DNA of 64,000 nucleotides from Rs1 sp038900335 (GTDB taxonomy: Bacteria > Pseudomonadota > Gammaproteobacteria > Pseudomonadales > Balneatricaceae), in assembly GCA_038900335.1 (NCBI GenBank), contig JBBMRB010000010.1:62001-126000 (forward strand), read 5' to 3'. Position numbers and translations under genes: made by a program. This document shows, piece by piece, positions 17,082 through 26,982 of the stretch (position 1 is its first letter; each line of letters begins with the position of its first letter). The notes under the pieces were generated by a model. It was not told the origin of the DNA and did no database searches. It saw only the letters and a list, made by a program, of their open reading frames with translations.

Positions 17082-19496
17082 TTAACGATCATCCTTGCGC
17101 AGATCAGGAGTCAGCGTTAGATCTTCTTGTGCTGCTAGTGCCGCAGCGCCTGCTATCTCCTGTTTTTGTTCCGGCTTGAGTAAATCAAGTTGAGTATCAG
17201 CAAGGCGAACAGTGACTTCTTTATGAGCAAATTTAATACCCTCAAGGATAAATAGTTCACGTAATTTGGCGTATACCGTTTTTCTGATAACCCATTGATC
17301 ACCGGGTTTGGTCATAAATTTTACGCGTATAATCATCGCTGAATCTTGCATTTCAATGACCCCTTGCGATTTTAACGGCTGTAAGAATTGCGGGCCTATC
17401 TCAGGATCATCAAGTAGTTGCTGCCCCAGTTTTTTAACCAACTTACGTACCTTTTCAATATCGGTGTCGTAAGTTACTCGCAGTGGTAATTTCATCATTA
17501 CCCAATCTCTTGAGTAATTGGTTAAGAACTTAATTTCACCGAAGGGTACTGTGTGTAATCGACCTAAGTGATGACGAAGTTGAAAAGAGCGGACAGAGAC
17601 TTTTTCGACAGTGCCTTTGACTTCGCCAAGATCAATGTATTCGCCTTTGCGAAAGGCATCGTCAAACAGGAAGAAGGCTCCGGAGAAAACATCGCGCACT
17701 AAGGTTTGTGCACCAAAGCCAATGGCTAGGCCGACAACACCGGCGCCGGCAAATAAAGGAGCCACGTTGATGCCCATTTCAGTTAGGGCGATTAAGGCGA
17801 CCGAGACAAAGATAAGCACTAATAAGAAGTTTCTAAACAGTGGGAGCAAGGTAGCTAAACGACTCGCACCGCCAGCGCCGCCTTCATCACCGGGCGTTAA
17901 TTCTAGATCACCGCCTTCAGAGGCGATTTTTTTATCAATCCAAATTTTAAAGAAATTATAGGCAATGTAGCCAAAAAATAGAATGAAGATGACATCGTAG
18001 CTATTTGCTAAGAAAGTATTACCACCTAGCATTGAGTTAATGTCCCAAACACTTAGCAGTGCATAAATGCCGGCGACAAAGGCTAGTAGGGAAGCGACTC
18101 TGGTCGCTAAATCTTCAAATGTTAGCAGTGACGATTTAGCAACTTCGCTCTGCGGTATATGACTGCCTTGAATTTCCTCGCCCTCTAATAAAGGGCCTTC
18201 AAAGCCTTCCATTAACGCATTGTTTTGCGCTTGTATGAAACGTATTTGCCGCTGTCTTCTGCGTTGAAAAAACTGTTCAATAATGTAGCTTACAAGGGCG
18301 TAGACGACAATGACAGTCAGTACGATAATATAAGCGCTAACGATGACGGGTAAACGTGTTTCTGTGCCTTTTATCAGATCGTACGCTAAGTCAAACCAGG
18401 CAATAATAAAATATAATATGGCGATAGGGGCCCAAAATTTGGCGGTGATTTTTGCAGGTAGTGATGATTCAGTATAGCTGCGCCCCTGTAAAATAGCACC
18501 GGTGAGTATCGAGCGATTAAATAGTACCATGGCAATACTATAGGCAGCCGTAATACCGGTTAAATAAAGGTTCATTACACCGGAAATAGTTTGCGAGACC
18601 CCTAGTTCACCCAGCCATGAAATCAGTAAATTAAAGCCGATACTTAAGATTGCTCCTACCCATAACCAGGTGTACAACCTTTTTGCTGCCAGTGTACACA
18701 GTTGATTATTCTCAGGGTGAAAACTCGGTATTCTATAATTGGGGAGGTAGGGCGATAAAATCATCCGCCAAAATAGCGAGACGATATTAATCATAGCGAA
18801 TGCGAAATAAATGTAACCTAAGGTTAGCATTTCAGTCTCTGTTTTCTCGTTGCTAAAAATCATATTACCTATTGAATAAGCAATAATCATGGTAATTAAA
18901 ATACCGCTAACCCCTAGTAAAAAACGGGTGACTAAAATAGGTAGCTTTTCAGAATAGCCCACAGGGTTAGCAATCTGCTTGGCGATAAACCAAGGGCCGA
19001 CTATGTGCTTGCCATAGATATAATGTGAAAATAGATAACCCAGACCAAAAAGCATCAAAGAGATGGCTACCATATTAAAGTAGAAAGTGATTTTTCCCGT
19101 TGGGCTGCTTGATTGCAAGATAGTAATCATCTCGCGTTTGGCTTGCGGTAATAGCAGCATGAAAGCTTGCGCTTCATTTCTAAAATGATCTGATTCCACT
19201 CGAAATTTGGCTAAGCCGCTATGCTGTTTTACTTGAGGCTCGTTGCTCGCGTCAGGATTATCAATAGTACGGGGGCTGTTATTAGGTTTGACAATAATTA
19301 CTTGGGCACCGGCGTTAGAGGCCGCCTGTATGATTTGCTCTAACGATTGCTCGGATTGGTGCTGGACACTAAATGCTGGAGATGTAAAAAACAGGCAGCA
19401 AATAGCCAGTAAGCTAATAATTTTTTTCAGCCTTGCTAGGTGCATTAAGTAGAGTACAGGCTGGGCGGTTAATGGCAAGTAAGAGCTGCTGAGCAT
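17082..19496 (-). CDS. Large MscS-family mechanosensitive channel, YbiO-like
   Basis: An 804-residue inner-membrane protein. An N-terminal signal-like segment ending SPAFS is followed by a short periplasmic region, then about ten or eleven membrane helices. The pore helix is LFAGAGVVGLAIGFGAQTLVRDVFSGAFFLFDDAF near residue 590, then the MscS beta domain (LGEVKGTVEKVSVRSFQLRHHLGRLHTVPFGEI) and the cytoplasmic vestibule to about 760. The pattern resembles E. coli YbiO rather than small MscS. It releases solutes on hypo-osmotic shock. The chosen ATG has AAGGAT eight bases ahead; an ATG at residue 18 would give a shorter n-region. It stands alone. Confidence 0.88.
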   Translation of the reverse strand: MLSSSYLPLTAQPVLYLMHLARLKKIISLLAICCLFFTSPAFSVQHQSEQSLEQIIQAASNAGAQVIIVKPNNSPRTIDNPDASNEPQVKQHSGLAKFRVESDHFRNEAQAFMLLLPQAKREMITILQSSSPTGKITFYFNMVAISLMLFGLGYLFSHYIYGKHIVGPWFIAKQIANPVGYSEKLPILVTRFLLGVSGILITMIIAYSIGNMIFSNEKTETEMLTLGYIYFAFAMINIVSLFWRMILSPYLPNYRIPSFHPENNQLCTLAAKRLYTWLWVGAILSIGFNLLISWLGELGVSQTISGVMNLYLTGITAAYSIAMVLFNRSILTGAILQGRSYTESSLPAKITAKFWAPIAILYFIIAWFDLAYDLIKGTETRLPVIVSAYIIVLTVIVVYALVSYIIEQFFQRRRQRQIRFIQAQNNALMEGFEGPLLEGEEIQGSHIPQSEVAKSSLLTFEDLATRVASLLAFVAGIYALLSVWDINSMLGGNTFLANSYDVIFILFFGYIAYNFFKIWIDKKIASEGGDLELTPGDEGGAGGASRLATLLPLFRNFLLVLIFVSVALIALTEMGINVAPLFAGAGVVGLAIGFGAQTLVRDVFSGAFFLFDDAFRKGEYIDLGEVKGTVEKVSVRSFQLRHHLGRLHTVPFGEIKFLTNYSRDWVMMKLPLRVTYDTDIEKVRKLVKKLGQQLLDDPEIGPQFLQPLKSQGVIEMQDSAMIIRVKFMTKPGDQWVIRKTVYAKLRELFILEGIKFAHKEVTVRLADTQLDLLKPEQKQEIAGAAALAAQEDLTLTPDLRKDDR

Positions 19497-19790
19497 TATT
19501 ATTATCCTTAGTATACTGAAGACTAAGCGCCAGTATCATGACATTAAATGAGAGTTACCTTGTTGCATCATACTTAATTTAATATGAATTTAAAACGAGT
19601 CATTTCGCTATATTATTAGCCTTTTAAGATTTATTAATTTAGCTAGAATCTATAGTGGGTTAAAATCGTTCGCTAATGGTTGTTTAGCTCTGTTGCATCG
19701 GCGTGTAAGCCATTACACTTATTGATTTAAGCGTTGTATTTAAATCAGTGCTTGATAAGACGAAGAGATATGGCTGATATAGAGGTAAAA

Positions 19791-20426
19791 ATGACTGAAA
19801 AAATTAAAATAGACATCATCTCAGATGTTGTTTGTCCCTGGTGTATTATCGGCTACGGTAATTTAACTAAAGCAATTACTGAATTAGGCTTAGAAGACAA
19901 GGTTGAAATTGAGTGGCAACCATTTGAACTCAACCCTGATATGCCCCAAGAGGGTGAAGAGTTACGAGCACACTCGGCCAGAAAATACGGCTCAACAGCT
20001 GAAGATAGTGCCCGCTTTCGAGAGGAAATGAGTGCACGTGGTAAAGAGCTTGATTTCGAGTTTAATTATTTTGAGGGCATGAAAATCGTTAATACTCGCG
20101 ACGCTCATGTGTTGTTGGAATATGCGAAAGACGAAGGGCTGCAAACTGCGCTTAAATTACGCTTTTTTACTGCCTTTTTCTCTGAGCACAAAGATGTATC
20201 ACAGCGTAGCGTGTTAATTGCTGAAGCAGTTGCAATCGGTTTAAATGAGCAGGCGGTTATTGCTAGATTAGCAGATCAAAATGCCCGCCAACAGGTTATC
20301 GAGACAGAAGCACAATGGCAGCAAATGGGCGTCAGTTCAGTGCCTACCGTGGTATTTAACCGCAATAGTGCACTTGCTGGTGCTCACCCTACTGAAACAT
20401 TTATACAAGTACTGAGCGAGCTGTAA
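19791..20426 (+). CDS. FrnE-like DsbA-family oxidoreductase
   Basis: A 211-residue cytoplasmic thioredoxin-fold protein of the FrnE / 2-hydroxychromene-isomerase subgroup. The active site is CPWC in DIISDVVCPWCIIGYGNL; the cis-proline region is MGVSSVPTVVFNRNSALAGAHP near the C terminus. There is no signal peptide. Several upstream in-frame starts exist (TTG at 19734, ATG at 19770), but family members begin a few residues before the KIDI strand and AGAGGT stands five bases before the ATG chosen here. Role: disulfide exchange or isomerase chemistry in the cytoplasm; substrate unknown. Confidence 0.88.
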   Translation: MTEKIKIDIISDVVCPWCIIGYGNLTKAITELGLEDKVEIEWQPFELNPDMPQEGEELRAHSARKYGSTAEDSARFREEMSARGKELDFEFNYFEGMKIVNTRDAHVLLEYAKDEGLQTALKLRFFTAFFSEHKDVSQRSVLIAEAVAIGLNEQAVIARLADQNARQQVIETEAQWQQMGVSSVPTVVFNRNSALAGAHPTETFIQVLSEL

Positions 20427-20457
20427 TCGCTTTTTTTGTGCGTACTTAGCTATAAAC

Positions 20458-20489
20458 ATGGCGGCTAAATTTATACATTTAACCGCCAT
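20458..20489. terminator. Bidirectional hairpin between convergent genes
   Basis: Arms 20458-20470 and 20477-20489 pair 12 of 13 bases around a six-base loop, between the convergent DsbA-like and EamA genes. Confidence 0.65.
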
Positions 20490-20503
20490 TTACGAGCTTT
20501 GTT

Positions 20504-21391
20504 TTAACGATTCTTTTTCTTAATCCAATTTTGAGTTATTAAGCCAAATAATATAAATGATAAGCCAATTAAGGTGGAGAGCTGAATGACTTCATCCGTT
20601 AATTGCGACAGCCAGACAATAGATAAAATAGGCGAGAGGAAAATCAGATTAGCGATTTTGGTCGCTTTATCAGTCAGTTTTAGCGCCGTATTCCACAGTA
20701 CAAACGTAATTCCCATTTCAAATAGGCCAATATAAATCGCCCCCATAATCCCTTCACTAGGCCACAGCGCGTCAGTACTTGTTAAGAAATAGTAGCCGAT
20801 AATTAGAGGCAGTGAAAAGGCGAAGTTGAGGGTGAGCCCAATCAGACTTGGCCGTGAATCTTTAGTGTTTAATAACCAGTACAGCGCCCAAATAACGGTA
20901 CTTAATAATGCAAATAGCACACCGGTTAAATTCGAGAAGCTAAGGCTCGCTAATTGCCCTTGGGTCGCTATCACTAACACCCCAAAATAACAGAGTATCG
21001 CGGCAATAATATCGGCTAATAACAGCTTTTGTTTTAAAATGGGGATAGCCATAAAGCTAAGCATAATCGCCCAAGTATAGTTAATTGACTGCGCCTCTTG
21101 CGCTGGCAGTAGACGATACGCCTCTAATAACACTAAATAGTAGATAAAGGGATTAATTGCGCCAAACAGTAACGAGCTCTTGTAGGATGTCTTAGCTGTG
21201 ACAACAAGCTCTTTCATTTGCCCTTTGTAGGCGACTAAAGAAATGAGACAGATGAATGAGGTGATAGCGCAGACGGTTAATAATTGTGCGGGTGTTAAAT
21301 ACGATAGCGATATACTAAAAGCGGTGGCAACGGTTGACCATAAAAGTACCGCTGCTAAACCTAACAATACGGCTTTGTTTTGCTTTTCCAT
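20504..21391 (-). CDS. EamA/DMT-family transporter
   Basis: A 295-residue protein with about ten membrane helices in two EamA halves (AVLLGLAAVLLWSTVATAF at the start; second repeat LTGVLFALLSTVIWALYWLLN near 155). The repeat end QLSTLIGLSFILFGLITQNW is typical of this family. It is one of three DMT transporters in the window and not closely similar to the other two. It is transcribed alone. Substrate unknown; amino-acid or metabolite export is most common. Confidence 0.85.
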   Translation of the reverse strand: MEKQNKAVLLGLAAVLLWSTVATAFSISLSYLTPAQLLTVCAITSFICLISLVAYKGQMKELVVTAKTSYKSSLLFGAINPFIYYLVLLEAYRLLPAQEAQSINYTWAIMLSFMAIPILKQKLLLADIIAAILCYFGVLVIATQGQLASLSFSNLTGVLFALLSTVIWALYWLLNTKDSRPSLIGLTLNFAFSLPLIIGYYFLTSTDALWPSEGIMGAIYIGLFEMGITFVLWNTALKLTDKATKIANLIFLSPILSIVWLSQLTDEVIQLSTLIGLSFILFGLITQNWIKKKNR

Positions 21392-21598
21392 AGGATTGTC
21401 TTTAATGAAAAGATTAAGGGGAGAATTTTGGCAGGCGATTGTACCAGCAAAACAGCGTCAGCGTTATTGTCTTTACTGTAAAAAATGATCGAGATAGCGT
21501 GTTTATGTACAGATAGTTAGGGGTAGAGGGCTGTTAAGATAAAAGGTTATGAAGACAGTCATTCACAACCTGCTTTATAGATTATTTAAACGTCGTTA

Positions 21599-22756
21599 TT
21601 ACCATAACTGTTTATAGATACTGATGATGTCAGCATTACTTGGAACTCTTGGGTTATTAGCAGGTGAACCTGAGGCGATAGCCTGCTCTGCCATTTGTTC
21701 TAATAAGTCGAAGAAGATTGTTTTATCGATACCAAACTGGGCAACGCTTGGTACTTCTAGTTCGTCGTTGAGTGCAATTAGCTCTGCAATGAGCTTGTTA
21801 TTAGCATCTTCGTCGCTATCTGTTTGCAGAGCAATGCCCATGGCTTTGGCACATTGTGCATATCTTTGTGGTGCGCTGACGATAGAGTACTCAGTGACAG
21901 CAGGTAACAGCATAGCATTTGATAAACCGTGAGGCACATGAAAGGCCGCGCCGATAGGGCGGCTCATACCGTGCACTAGCGCCACAGAGGCATTGGAGAA
22001 CGCAACGCCCGCTAAAGTTGAGCCTAACATCATGGCCTCACGTGCGGTTTTATCATTGCCATTGTGATAAGCAGTGCGCAAATTTGGAGCGATAAGCGCC
22101 ATGGCTGCCAGCGCTTGGCTATCACTGTAGGCATTGGCTTTTCTGCTCACATAAGCTTCCATCGCATGAGTTAACGCATCAATACCGGTATCAGCAGTGG
22201 TTCTTGGCGGTACCGATAATGTTAGCTCATAATCAATGAGTGCGGCAATTGGCATGAAGCCTATACCCATACAGAGCATTTTCTCATCACTTTTTTCATC
22301 GGTAATAATGGTGAATTTTGTCGCTTCAGAACCCGTGCCCGCGGTAGTTGGAATGGCGATGATAGGCAGGCCTGCTTCACTGACATTACGGGGAAATTTG
22401 TAATCTTGCATAACACCGCCAAACTTACCTAAAATAGCAATCGCTTTAGCGCTGTCAATTGGGCTGCCACCGCCTAGGGCGATAATGCTGTCATATTGAT
22501 TGTTGCGCACTTGCTCTACACCGGCTTGAATAGAGGCAACGGTAGGCTCAGGCAAGGTATCGGCAAAGATATCGGCTTTGATATTAGCACTTGCTAAAAT
22601 AGCATTAATTTTATCGGTATAACCGAGTTGTACCATCATTTTGTCGGTGATGATTAGCGGAGAGTGACAGCCAATACTCGATAAAATATTATTAATTTCG
22701 CTACTTGCCCCCGCACCTATTTGTAGAAGACGTGGCAGAACTATTTGATGCGTCAT
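21599..22756 (-). CDS. Iron-containing (group III) alcohol dehydrogenase
   Basis: A 385-residue Fe-ADH. The NAD-binding motif is GGGSPIDSAKAIAILG near residue 95; TTAGTGSEATKFTIITD near 137 is diagnostic; metal ligands come from D195-type DTGIDALTHAMEAYVS and the His pair in HGMSRPIGAAFHVPHG near 265-280. AAGGA precedes the ATG. It oxidises a primary alcohol or reduces an aldehyde with NAD(H). It is divergent from the 2-oxoglutarate oxygenase across 254 bases in which I see no clear operator. The physiological alcohol cannot be read. Confidence 0.92.
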   Translation of the reverse strand: MTHQIVLPRLLQIGAGASSEINNILSSIGCHSPLIITDKMMVQLGYTDKINAILASANIKADIFADTLPEPTVASIQAGVEQVRNNQYDSIIALGGGSPIDSAKAIAILGKFGGVMQDYKFPRNVSEAGLPIIAIPTTAGTGSEATKFTIITDEKSDEKMLCMGIGFMPIAALIDYELTLSVPPRTTADTGIDALTHAMEAYVSRKANAYSDSQALAAMALIAPNLRTAYHNGNDKTAREAMMLGSTLAGVAFSNASVALVHGMSRPIGAAFHVPHGLSNAMLLPAVTEYSIVSAPQRYAQCAKAMGIALQTDSDEDANNKLIAELIALNDELEVPSVAQFGIDKTIFFDLLEQMAEQAIASGSPANNPRVPSNADIISIYKQLW

Positions 22757-23010
22757 TTGCGTGTCCTTGTTATTTTTATTTTGCTAAATCGCGTTGGTGA
22801 TTATCAATATCATAAAAAAGTATGCACAATCAAATATGTTTTTATTTTAACCATGACAGCGCTATCACAATAAAGTACAAATTCGACAGCACTTGCCTTA
22901 AACCTATTTTTTAATAAGTTAGGTTTTAGCACAGTTGAAGTTATTACACAAAATAGGCTATGGTGCTGATAATTATTATTTAAAGCACATGTCGATTAGC
23001 GAGAACTATA

Positions 23011-24045
23011 ATGACTGACTTAGAATCTAAACAAGCCTTCAATCCTTACGATAAAGAAAAGGCTTTGCGTGAACAAGCACAAGCGTGGGACACATCGGTA
23101 ACGCAAAGGGCAGCGGATGAGGATATTCCGGTGATTGATTTAGCTGCATATTTCTCGCAACCTACGCAGGAGAACTTAACAGTCGTCGCCAATCAATTGC
23201 GCTTTGCCTGTGAAAATGTCGGCTTCTTTTCTATTGTCGGTCATCAAGTTCCAAGCGAGATGATAGACGAGCAATTTCAGCAAATTAAAGCATTTCACGC
23301 TCTGCCAGTGGCGCTTAAAACTTCAATAAAAATGGATAGGGAGGATTGGCCAGTTGGCGGGGTTGGCTATCTACCTTTTAAGAACAAAAAACTACCTTCA
23401 AGAGACACCGGCAATCGCAATGAAGCCTTTTTACTTAAATGCGATCACAATTTATCGATGAACTCGAATCAGTGGCTTGATCAAGCTCAGCTCCCTGGGT
23501 TTCGTTCAGCATCTGAGGCGTATGCCGCGGCGATGGTTAATCTGGCTAAGAAATTACTGCCCATATTTGCCCAAGCGCTAGAGGTAGATGAGAGCTTTTT
23601 TGCGCAAGCTTTTGAACAGCCACATTTTAGGCTGCGAATGACTCACTACCCAAGTGTTGATAAGTCGCAGGTGGCACAAGACCAATTTGGTATTGCACCA
23701 CATGTCGATACCAGCTTTTGTACAATATTAGTGCAAGATCAGCCGGGGCTGAGCATTTACAGTGAACAGCGCGATCAATGGTTAGATGTACCGATGATTG
23801 AAGGGGCATTTATCGTCAATACCGGCGAGCTCTTAAGGCAGTGGTCAAACGATCGCTTTTTAAGCGTTAAACACTTTGTCCATACCAATACGACAGGAGT
23901 CTCGCGCTATTCTATTCCTTTCTTCTTCAACGCTAACTCCGATTACGTGATGCAGTGTATTCCCAGTTGCTACAGTGCCAGTAACCCTGCCAAATACCCT
24001 GCGATTTCCTACAATGGCAGTCAGGCGGTAGCGCAGGGTGAGTAG
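23011..24045 (+). CDS. 2-oxoglutarate/Fe(II)-dependent oxygenase, isopenicillin-N-synthase-like
   Basis: A 344-residue enzyme with an N-terminal DIOX_N region (VIDLAAYFSQP, CENVGFFSIVGHQVP) and a C-terminal 2OG-Fe(II) jelly roll. Iron ligands are the H-x-D of APHVDTSFCTILVQD and the distal His in VKHFVH; the RYSI motif gives the Arg/Ser that hold 2-oxoglutarate. Plant and bacterial relatives hydroxylate or desaturate small molecules. Transcribed alone, divergent from the Fe-alcohol dehydrogenase; the two could act on one substrate but nothing in the sequence proves it. Confidence 0.88.
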   Translation: MTDLESKQAFNPYDKEKALREQAQAWDTSVTQRAADEDIPVIDLAAYFSQPTQENLTVVANQLRFACENVGFFSIVGHQVPSEMIDEQFQQIKAFHALPVALKTSIKMDREDWPVGGVGYLPFKNKKLPSRDTGNRNEAFLLKCDHNLSMNSNQWLDQAQLPGFRSASEAYAAAMVNLAKKLLPIFAQALEVDESFFAQAFEQPHFRLRMTHYPSVDKSQVAQDQFGIAPHVDTSFCTILVQDQPGLSIYSEQRDQWLDVPMIEGAFIVNTGELLRQWSNDRFLSVKHFVHTNTTGVSRYSIPFFFNANSDYVMQCIPSCYSASNPAKYPAISYNGSQAVAQGE

Positions 24046-24164
24046 CTGTTTATACAAATTGACTAAAAAAAGTGAAAAGCTGAAAATAATAGTTTGGCGA
24101 CAATTTGCATTAGCTCTATGCAAATCGTTCCTCACGCATTAAAAAACTTAAGTCTACACAGTGC

Positions 24165-25562
24165 TTATTTAAGCCAATTCAATGCTCTTGCTCGCGCCTC
24201 TTTGTAGTCGATAATAGGTTGAGGATAACCTAAGCTTTGACGCTGCTCAGCAGTGGGGCAGTGGATGTCTTTATCACTTAGTGATGCGAGCTCTGGCAAC
24301 ATTTTACGAATAAAAGTGCCTTTGGCATCAAACTTTGTCGATTGGGTGGTTGGGTTGAATATGCGAAACCAAGGGGTCGCATCACAGCCGATGGATGCAG
24401 ACCATTGCCAGCCGCCATTATTTGATGAGAAATCACCGTCTATTAAAAGCTGCATGAAATGTTGCTCGCCCTGGCGCCAATCAATCAACAGTAATTTGCA
24501 GAGGAAGCTGGCACTGAGCATGCGCAACCTGTTGTGCATCCAGCCTGTGCGTTGCAGCTGGCGCATTGCGGCATCGACTAATGGAAAGCCTGTCTGCCCT
24601 TGTTGCCAAGCACTAAAGTGTTGAGGGTTATCTATCCAGCGCGGCTCCTTGCTGGCATTAAAGGCTTTACCTTTGGCTATATCGGGGTTGTGAATCATTA
24701 AATAGCGATAAAACTCACGCCAGCCCAACTCTTTTAGCCAGGTGTTATCTGGCCACGGTGCCTGGTGCTCTAAACACGATTGTTGTAAGTAGATATAGCA
24801 TTGGCGAATACTAATAGCACCACAGGCAAGATAAGGGGAGAGCAAACTGGTGCCTTTGATCCCCGGATAATCTCTGTTATTTGCATAATCTATGGCCCCA
24901 GATTGACAAAACTCTATCAACTGACTGATCGCATGTTGCTGGCAAGGAGGCCAAATATCATCGCGGTACTGCGCCGTTAGTGAGGGTTTAGTATCTAAAG
25001 CTAAGTTGATAGTGGTTTCAATGTTGATCGCAGCACGAGATGCAGCAGGTGGTGGCAGTAAACTAACGTGTGTCGCTAGCAAGGTGCTCAGCCACTGACG
25101 ATACCAAGCAGTAAAAACGCGATAAGGCTGCTCAGTTTTGGTGAGTATTGGCTGATTAACTAACATTTCATCGCTAAAGCGATGACAGTTAATATCGTGT
25201 GCTGTTAAAGCTTGCTCAACACGCTCATCTCTCAATTGCTCATTTAGCCAGCTTTGATCATTAAACCAGAGGCTGTTGATCTTATGTTGCTGACAATACT
25301 GCAATATTAATGCGGGTATTTGTGCAAAGCTGGGGCAATGCAGTATGTCTAGCGGTACGCCAATGTCAGCTAGTTGCCTAGCTAGCGAGAGTAATAAACC
25401 TTGTCGAAAGGCCAGCTGCGCCGCTGATTCGTGGTGCGCTTGGGATTGCTCAGGCGTTGCACAATAAATCACTCGAACCTTATCGTGACCCTTACAGGCA
25501 TGATAAAGGGCGGGGTTATCAGCTAGTCTAAGATCGTTACGTAACCAGAGCAGACGAGTCAT
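24165..25562 (-). CDS. phrB: Class I CPD deoxyribodipyrimidine photolyase
   Basis: A 465-residue photolyase. The N-terminal Rossmann antenna domain begins RLLWLRNDLRLADNPAL; the FAD-binding domain includes GFPLVDAAMRQLQRTGWMHNRLRM and NNGGWQWSASIGCDATPWFRIFNP, with the Trp path for electron transfer. It repairs UV-made pyrimidine dimers using blue light. The family start matches the ATG at 25562; a GTG at 25571 overlapping the hemH stop is an alternative. It is last in an operon with MerR, CbiX and ferrochelatase genes, consistent with light-controlled expression. Confidence 0.93.
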   Translation of the reverse strand: MTRLLWLRNDLRLADNPALYHACKGHDKVRVIYCATPEQSQAHHESAAQLAFRQGLLLSLARQLADIGVPLDILHCPSFAQIPALILQYCQQHKINSLWFNDQSWLNEQLRDERVEQALTAHDINCHRFSDEMLVNQPILTKTEQPYRVFTAWYRQWLSTLLATHVSLLPPPAASRAAINIETTINLALDTKPSLTAQYRDDIWPPCQQHAISQLIEFCQSGAIDYANNRDYPGIKGTSLLSPYLACGAISIRQCYIYLQQSCLEHQAPWPDNTWLKELGWREFYRYLMIHNPDIAKGKAFNASKEPRWIDNPQHFSAWQQGQTGFPLVDAAMRQLQRTGWMHNRLRMLSASFLCKLLLIDWRQGEQHFMQLLIDGDFSSNNGGWQWSASIGCDATPWFRIFNPTTQSTKFDAKGTFIRKMLPELASLSDKDIHCPTAEQRQSLGYPQPIIDYKEARARALNWLK

Positions 25563-25567
25563 AACTA

Positions 25568-26578
25568 TCACTTATCAATTAGCGAGAACATCATGTCGAT
25601 ATGCTCTTCACTGCTGTTTAAACAGGGAATGTAATCATAGCTTTCACCGCCAGATTCCATAAAGTACTCTTTGTTTTCTTCCATGATTTCTTCCAGTGTC
25701 TCTAAACAATCCGCTGAAAACCCCGGGCAAATAATAGCGACACGTTTAGTGCCATTACTCGCTAGCGATTTAAGTGTGGCATCGGTATAAGGCTGTAGCC
25801 AAGTCGCCTTGCCAAAACGAGATTGAAAGGTGGTCATTGCTTGCTCAGCGCTTAGCTCTAGTTGCTGTGCGACTAATTTGGTGCTCTGCATACAAAAACA
25901 GTAGTAGGGGTCGCCCTGTTCTAAATTGCGCTGCGGTATCCCGTGGTATGAGAAAATAAACTTATCTGGCAAACCATTTTTTTCAATATAATCTGTTATC
26001 GATTTTGCAATGGCCTGTATATAGAGCGCATTAGTGTGGTAGCCGTTGATGAACTTGATAGAGGGCACCCAGCGAAAAGTCATAAGCTCTTTAGCAACCG
26101 CATCAAAAGTTGAGCCTGAAGTCGTTCCTGAATACTGTGGGTATAATGGCAAGATGGTGATATCGCGCACATTTTTTGCAGTTAGCTGTGCTATTGCAGA
26201 TTTCATTGAAGGGTTGCCGTAGCGCATGCCGATGGCAACAGGTACGTTATCGACACCATAGTGTTGATCACATTTTTTTTGTAGTGCTTGTTGTTGTTGC
26301 TTGCCGATAGCGAGCAGCGGTGAACCCTGCTCAGTCCACACTGATTGGTATAATTTAGCGGACTGCTTTGGACGAAAGGGTAAAATAAAGCCGTGCAGGA
26401 TAATTAACCAGGCTAGGCGCGGTATTTCAACTACTCTTGGGTCACTTAAAAATTCTCTAAGATAGCGTCTTAATGAGGGCGCATCAGGGGCATCAGGGGT
26501 GCCTAAATTAACTAGCAGTACACCTTTTTTAGGAGAATTATTGTTGTGCTCGTATGTGTTTTGTCCTTTAAAGGCCAT
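25568..26578 (-). CDS. hemH: Ferrochelatase
   Basis: A 336-residue ferrochelatase (usual length). GVLLVNLGTPDAPDAPSLRRYLREFLSDPRVVEIP opens the protein, the catalytic His lies in FIFSYHGIPQRNLEQGDPY near 200, and FGKATWLQPYTD and CPGFSADCLETLEEI follow. It inserts iron into protoporphyrin IX, the last step of haem synthesis, at the membrane surface. The start overlaps the cbiX-like gene by 11 bases and the photolyase follows directly. Placing haem completion in a light-regulated operon makes sense, since free protoporphyrin is phototoxic; that reason is inference. Confidence 0.95.
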   Translation of the reverse strand: MAFKGQNTYEHNNNSPKKGVLLVNLGTPDAPDAPSLRRYLREFLSDPRVVEIPRLAWLIILHGFILPFRPKQSAKLYQSVWTEQGSPLLAIGKQQQQALQKKCDQHYGVDNVPVAIGMRYGNPSMKSAIAQLTAKNVRDITILPLYPQYSGTTSGSTFDAVAKELMTFRWVPSIKFINGYHTNALYIQAIAKSITDYIEKNGLPDKFIFSYHGIPQRNLEQGDPYYCFCMQSTKLVAQQLELSAEQAMTTFQSRFGKATWLQPYTDATLKSLASNGTKRVAIICPGFSADCLETLEEIMEENKEYFMESGGESYDYIPCLNSSEEHIDMMFSLIDK

Positions 26579-26957
26579 GGTCTGTCTCTGTTGTGTTAGT
26601 TGTTAGCATCTTGCTAATTAAGCCTGTGATATTTGCGCTGCTACCAATGTGAGGTAATATTTCAACCTCTAATGATTGATGATGACTAGCAGCTAAATGT
26701 ACGGCTTTGGGGATATCATCAGTAACGTGTACGCCGGCGGCCAAGAAATATGGCAGTACTTTAATACTAGTGGCGCCTTTTTCAACACATTTATTGATGG
26801 CATCTGCTATGGATTGCGGAAAAAATTCTAAAAAAGCATTATTAACAATAGGATAGCTTTGTGCTAGCTCATCATTTAAATGGTTGACTAAACTGAGAAT
26901 TTCATTGTTTGAGCTCTCTAATCGGCTACCATGAGATATTATTAATAGTGATTGCAT
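26568..26957 (-). CDS. Short CbiX-type sirohydrochlorin chelatase homologue
   Basis: A 129-residue single-domain class II chelatase (CbiX short form). The two metal/tetrapyrrole histidines are in LLIISHGSR near residue 10 and FLAAGVHVTDDIP near 75. Such proteins insert cobalt or iron into sirohydrochlorin for cobalamin or sirohaem. A GGAGAGG ribosome site precedes the ATG. It sits between the MerR gene (25 bases) and hemH (overlap), so it is part of the light/porphyrin operon. Whether it acts on sirohydrochlorin or another tetrapyrrole here is open. Confidence 0.85.
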   Translation of the reverse strand: MQSLLIISHGSRLESSNNEILSLVNHLNDELAQSYPIVNNAFLEFFPQSIADAINKCVEKGATSIKVLPYFLAAGVHVTDDIPKAVHLAASHHQSLEVEILPHIGSSANITGLISKMLTTNTTETDHGL

Positions 26958-26982
26958 AGGGCCTCTCCTAAATTATTGGCAG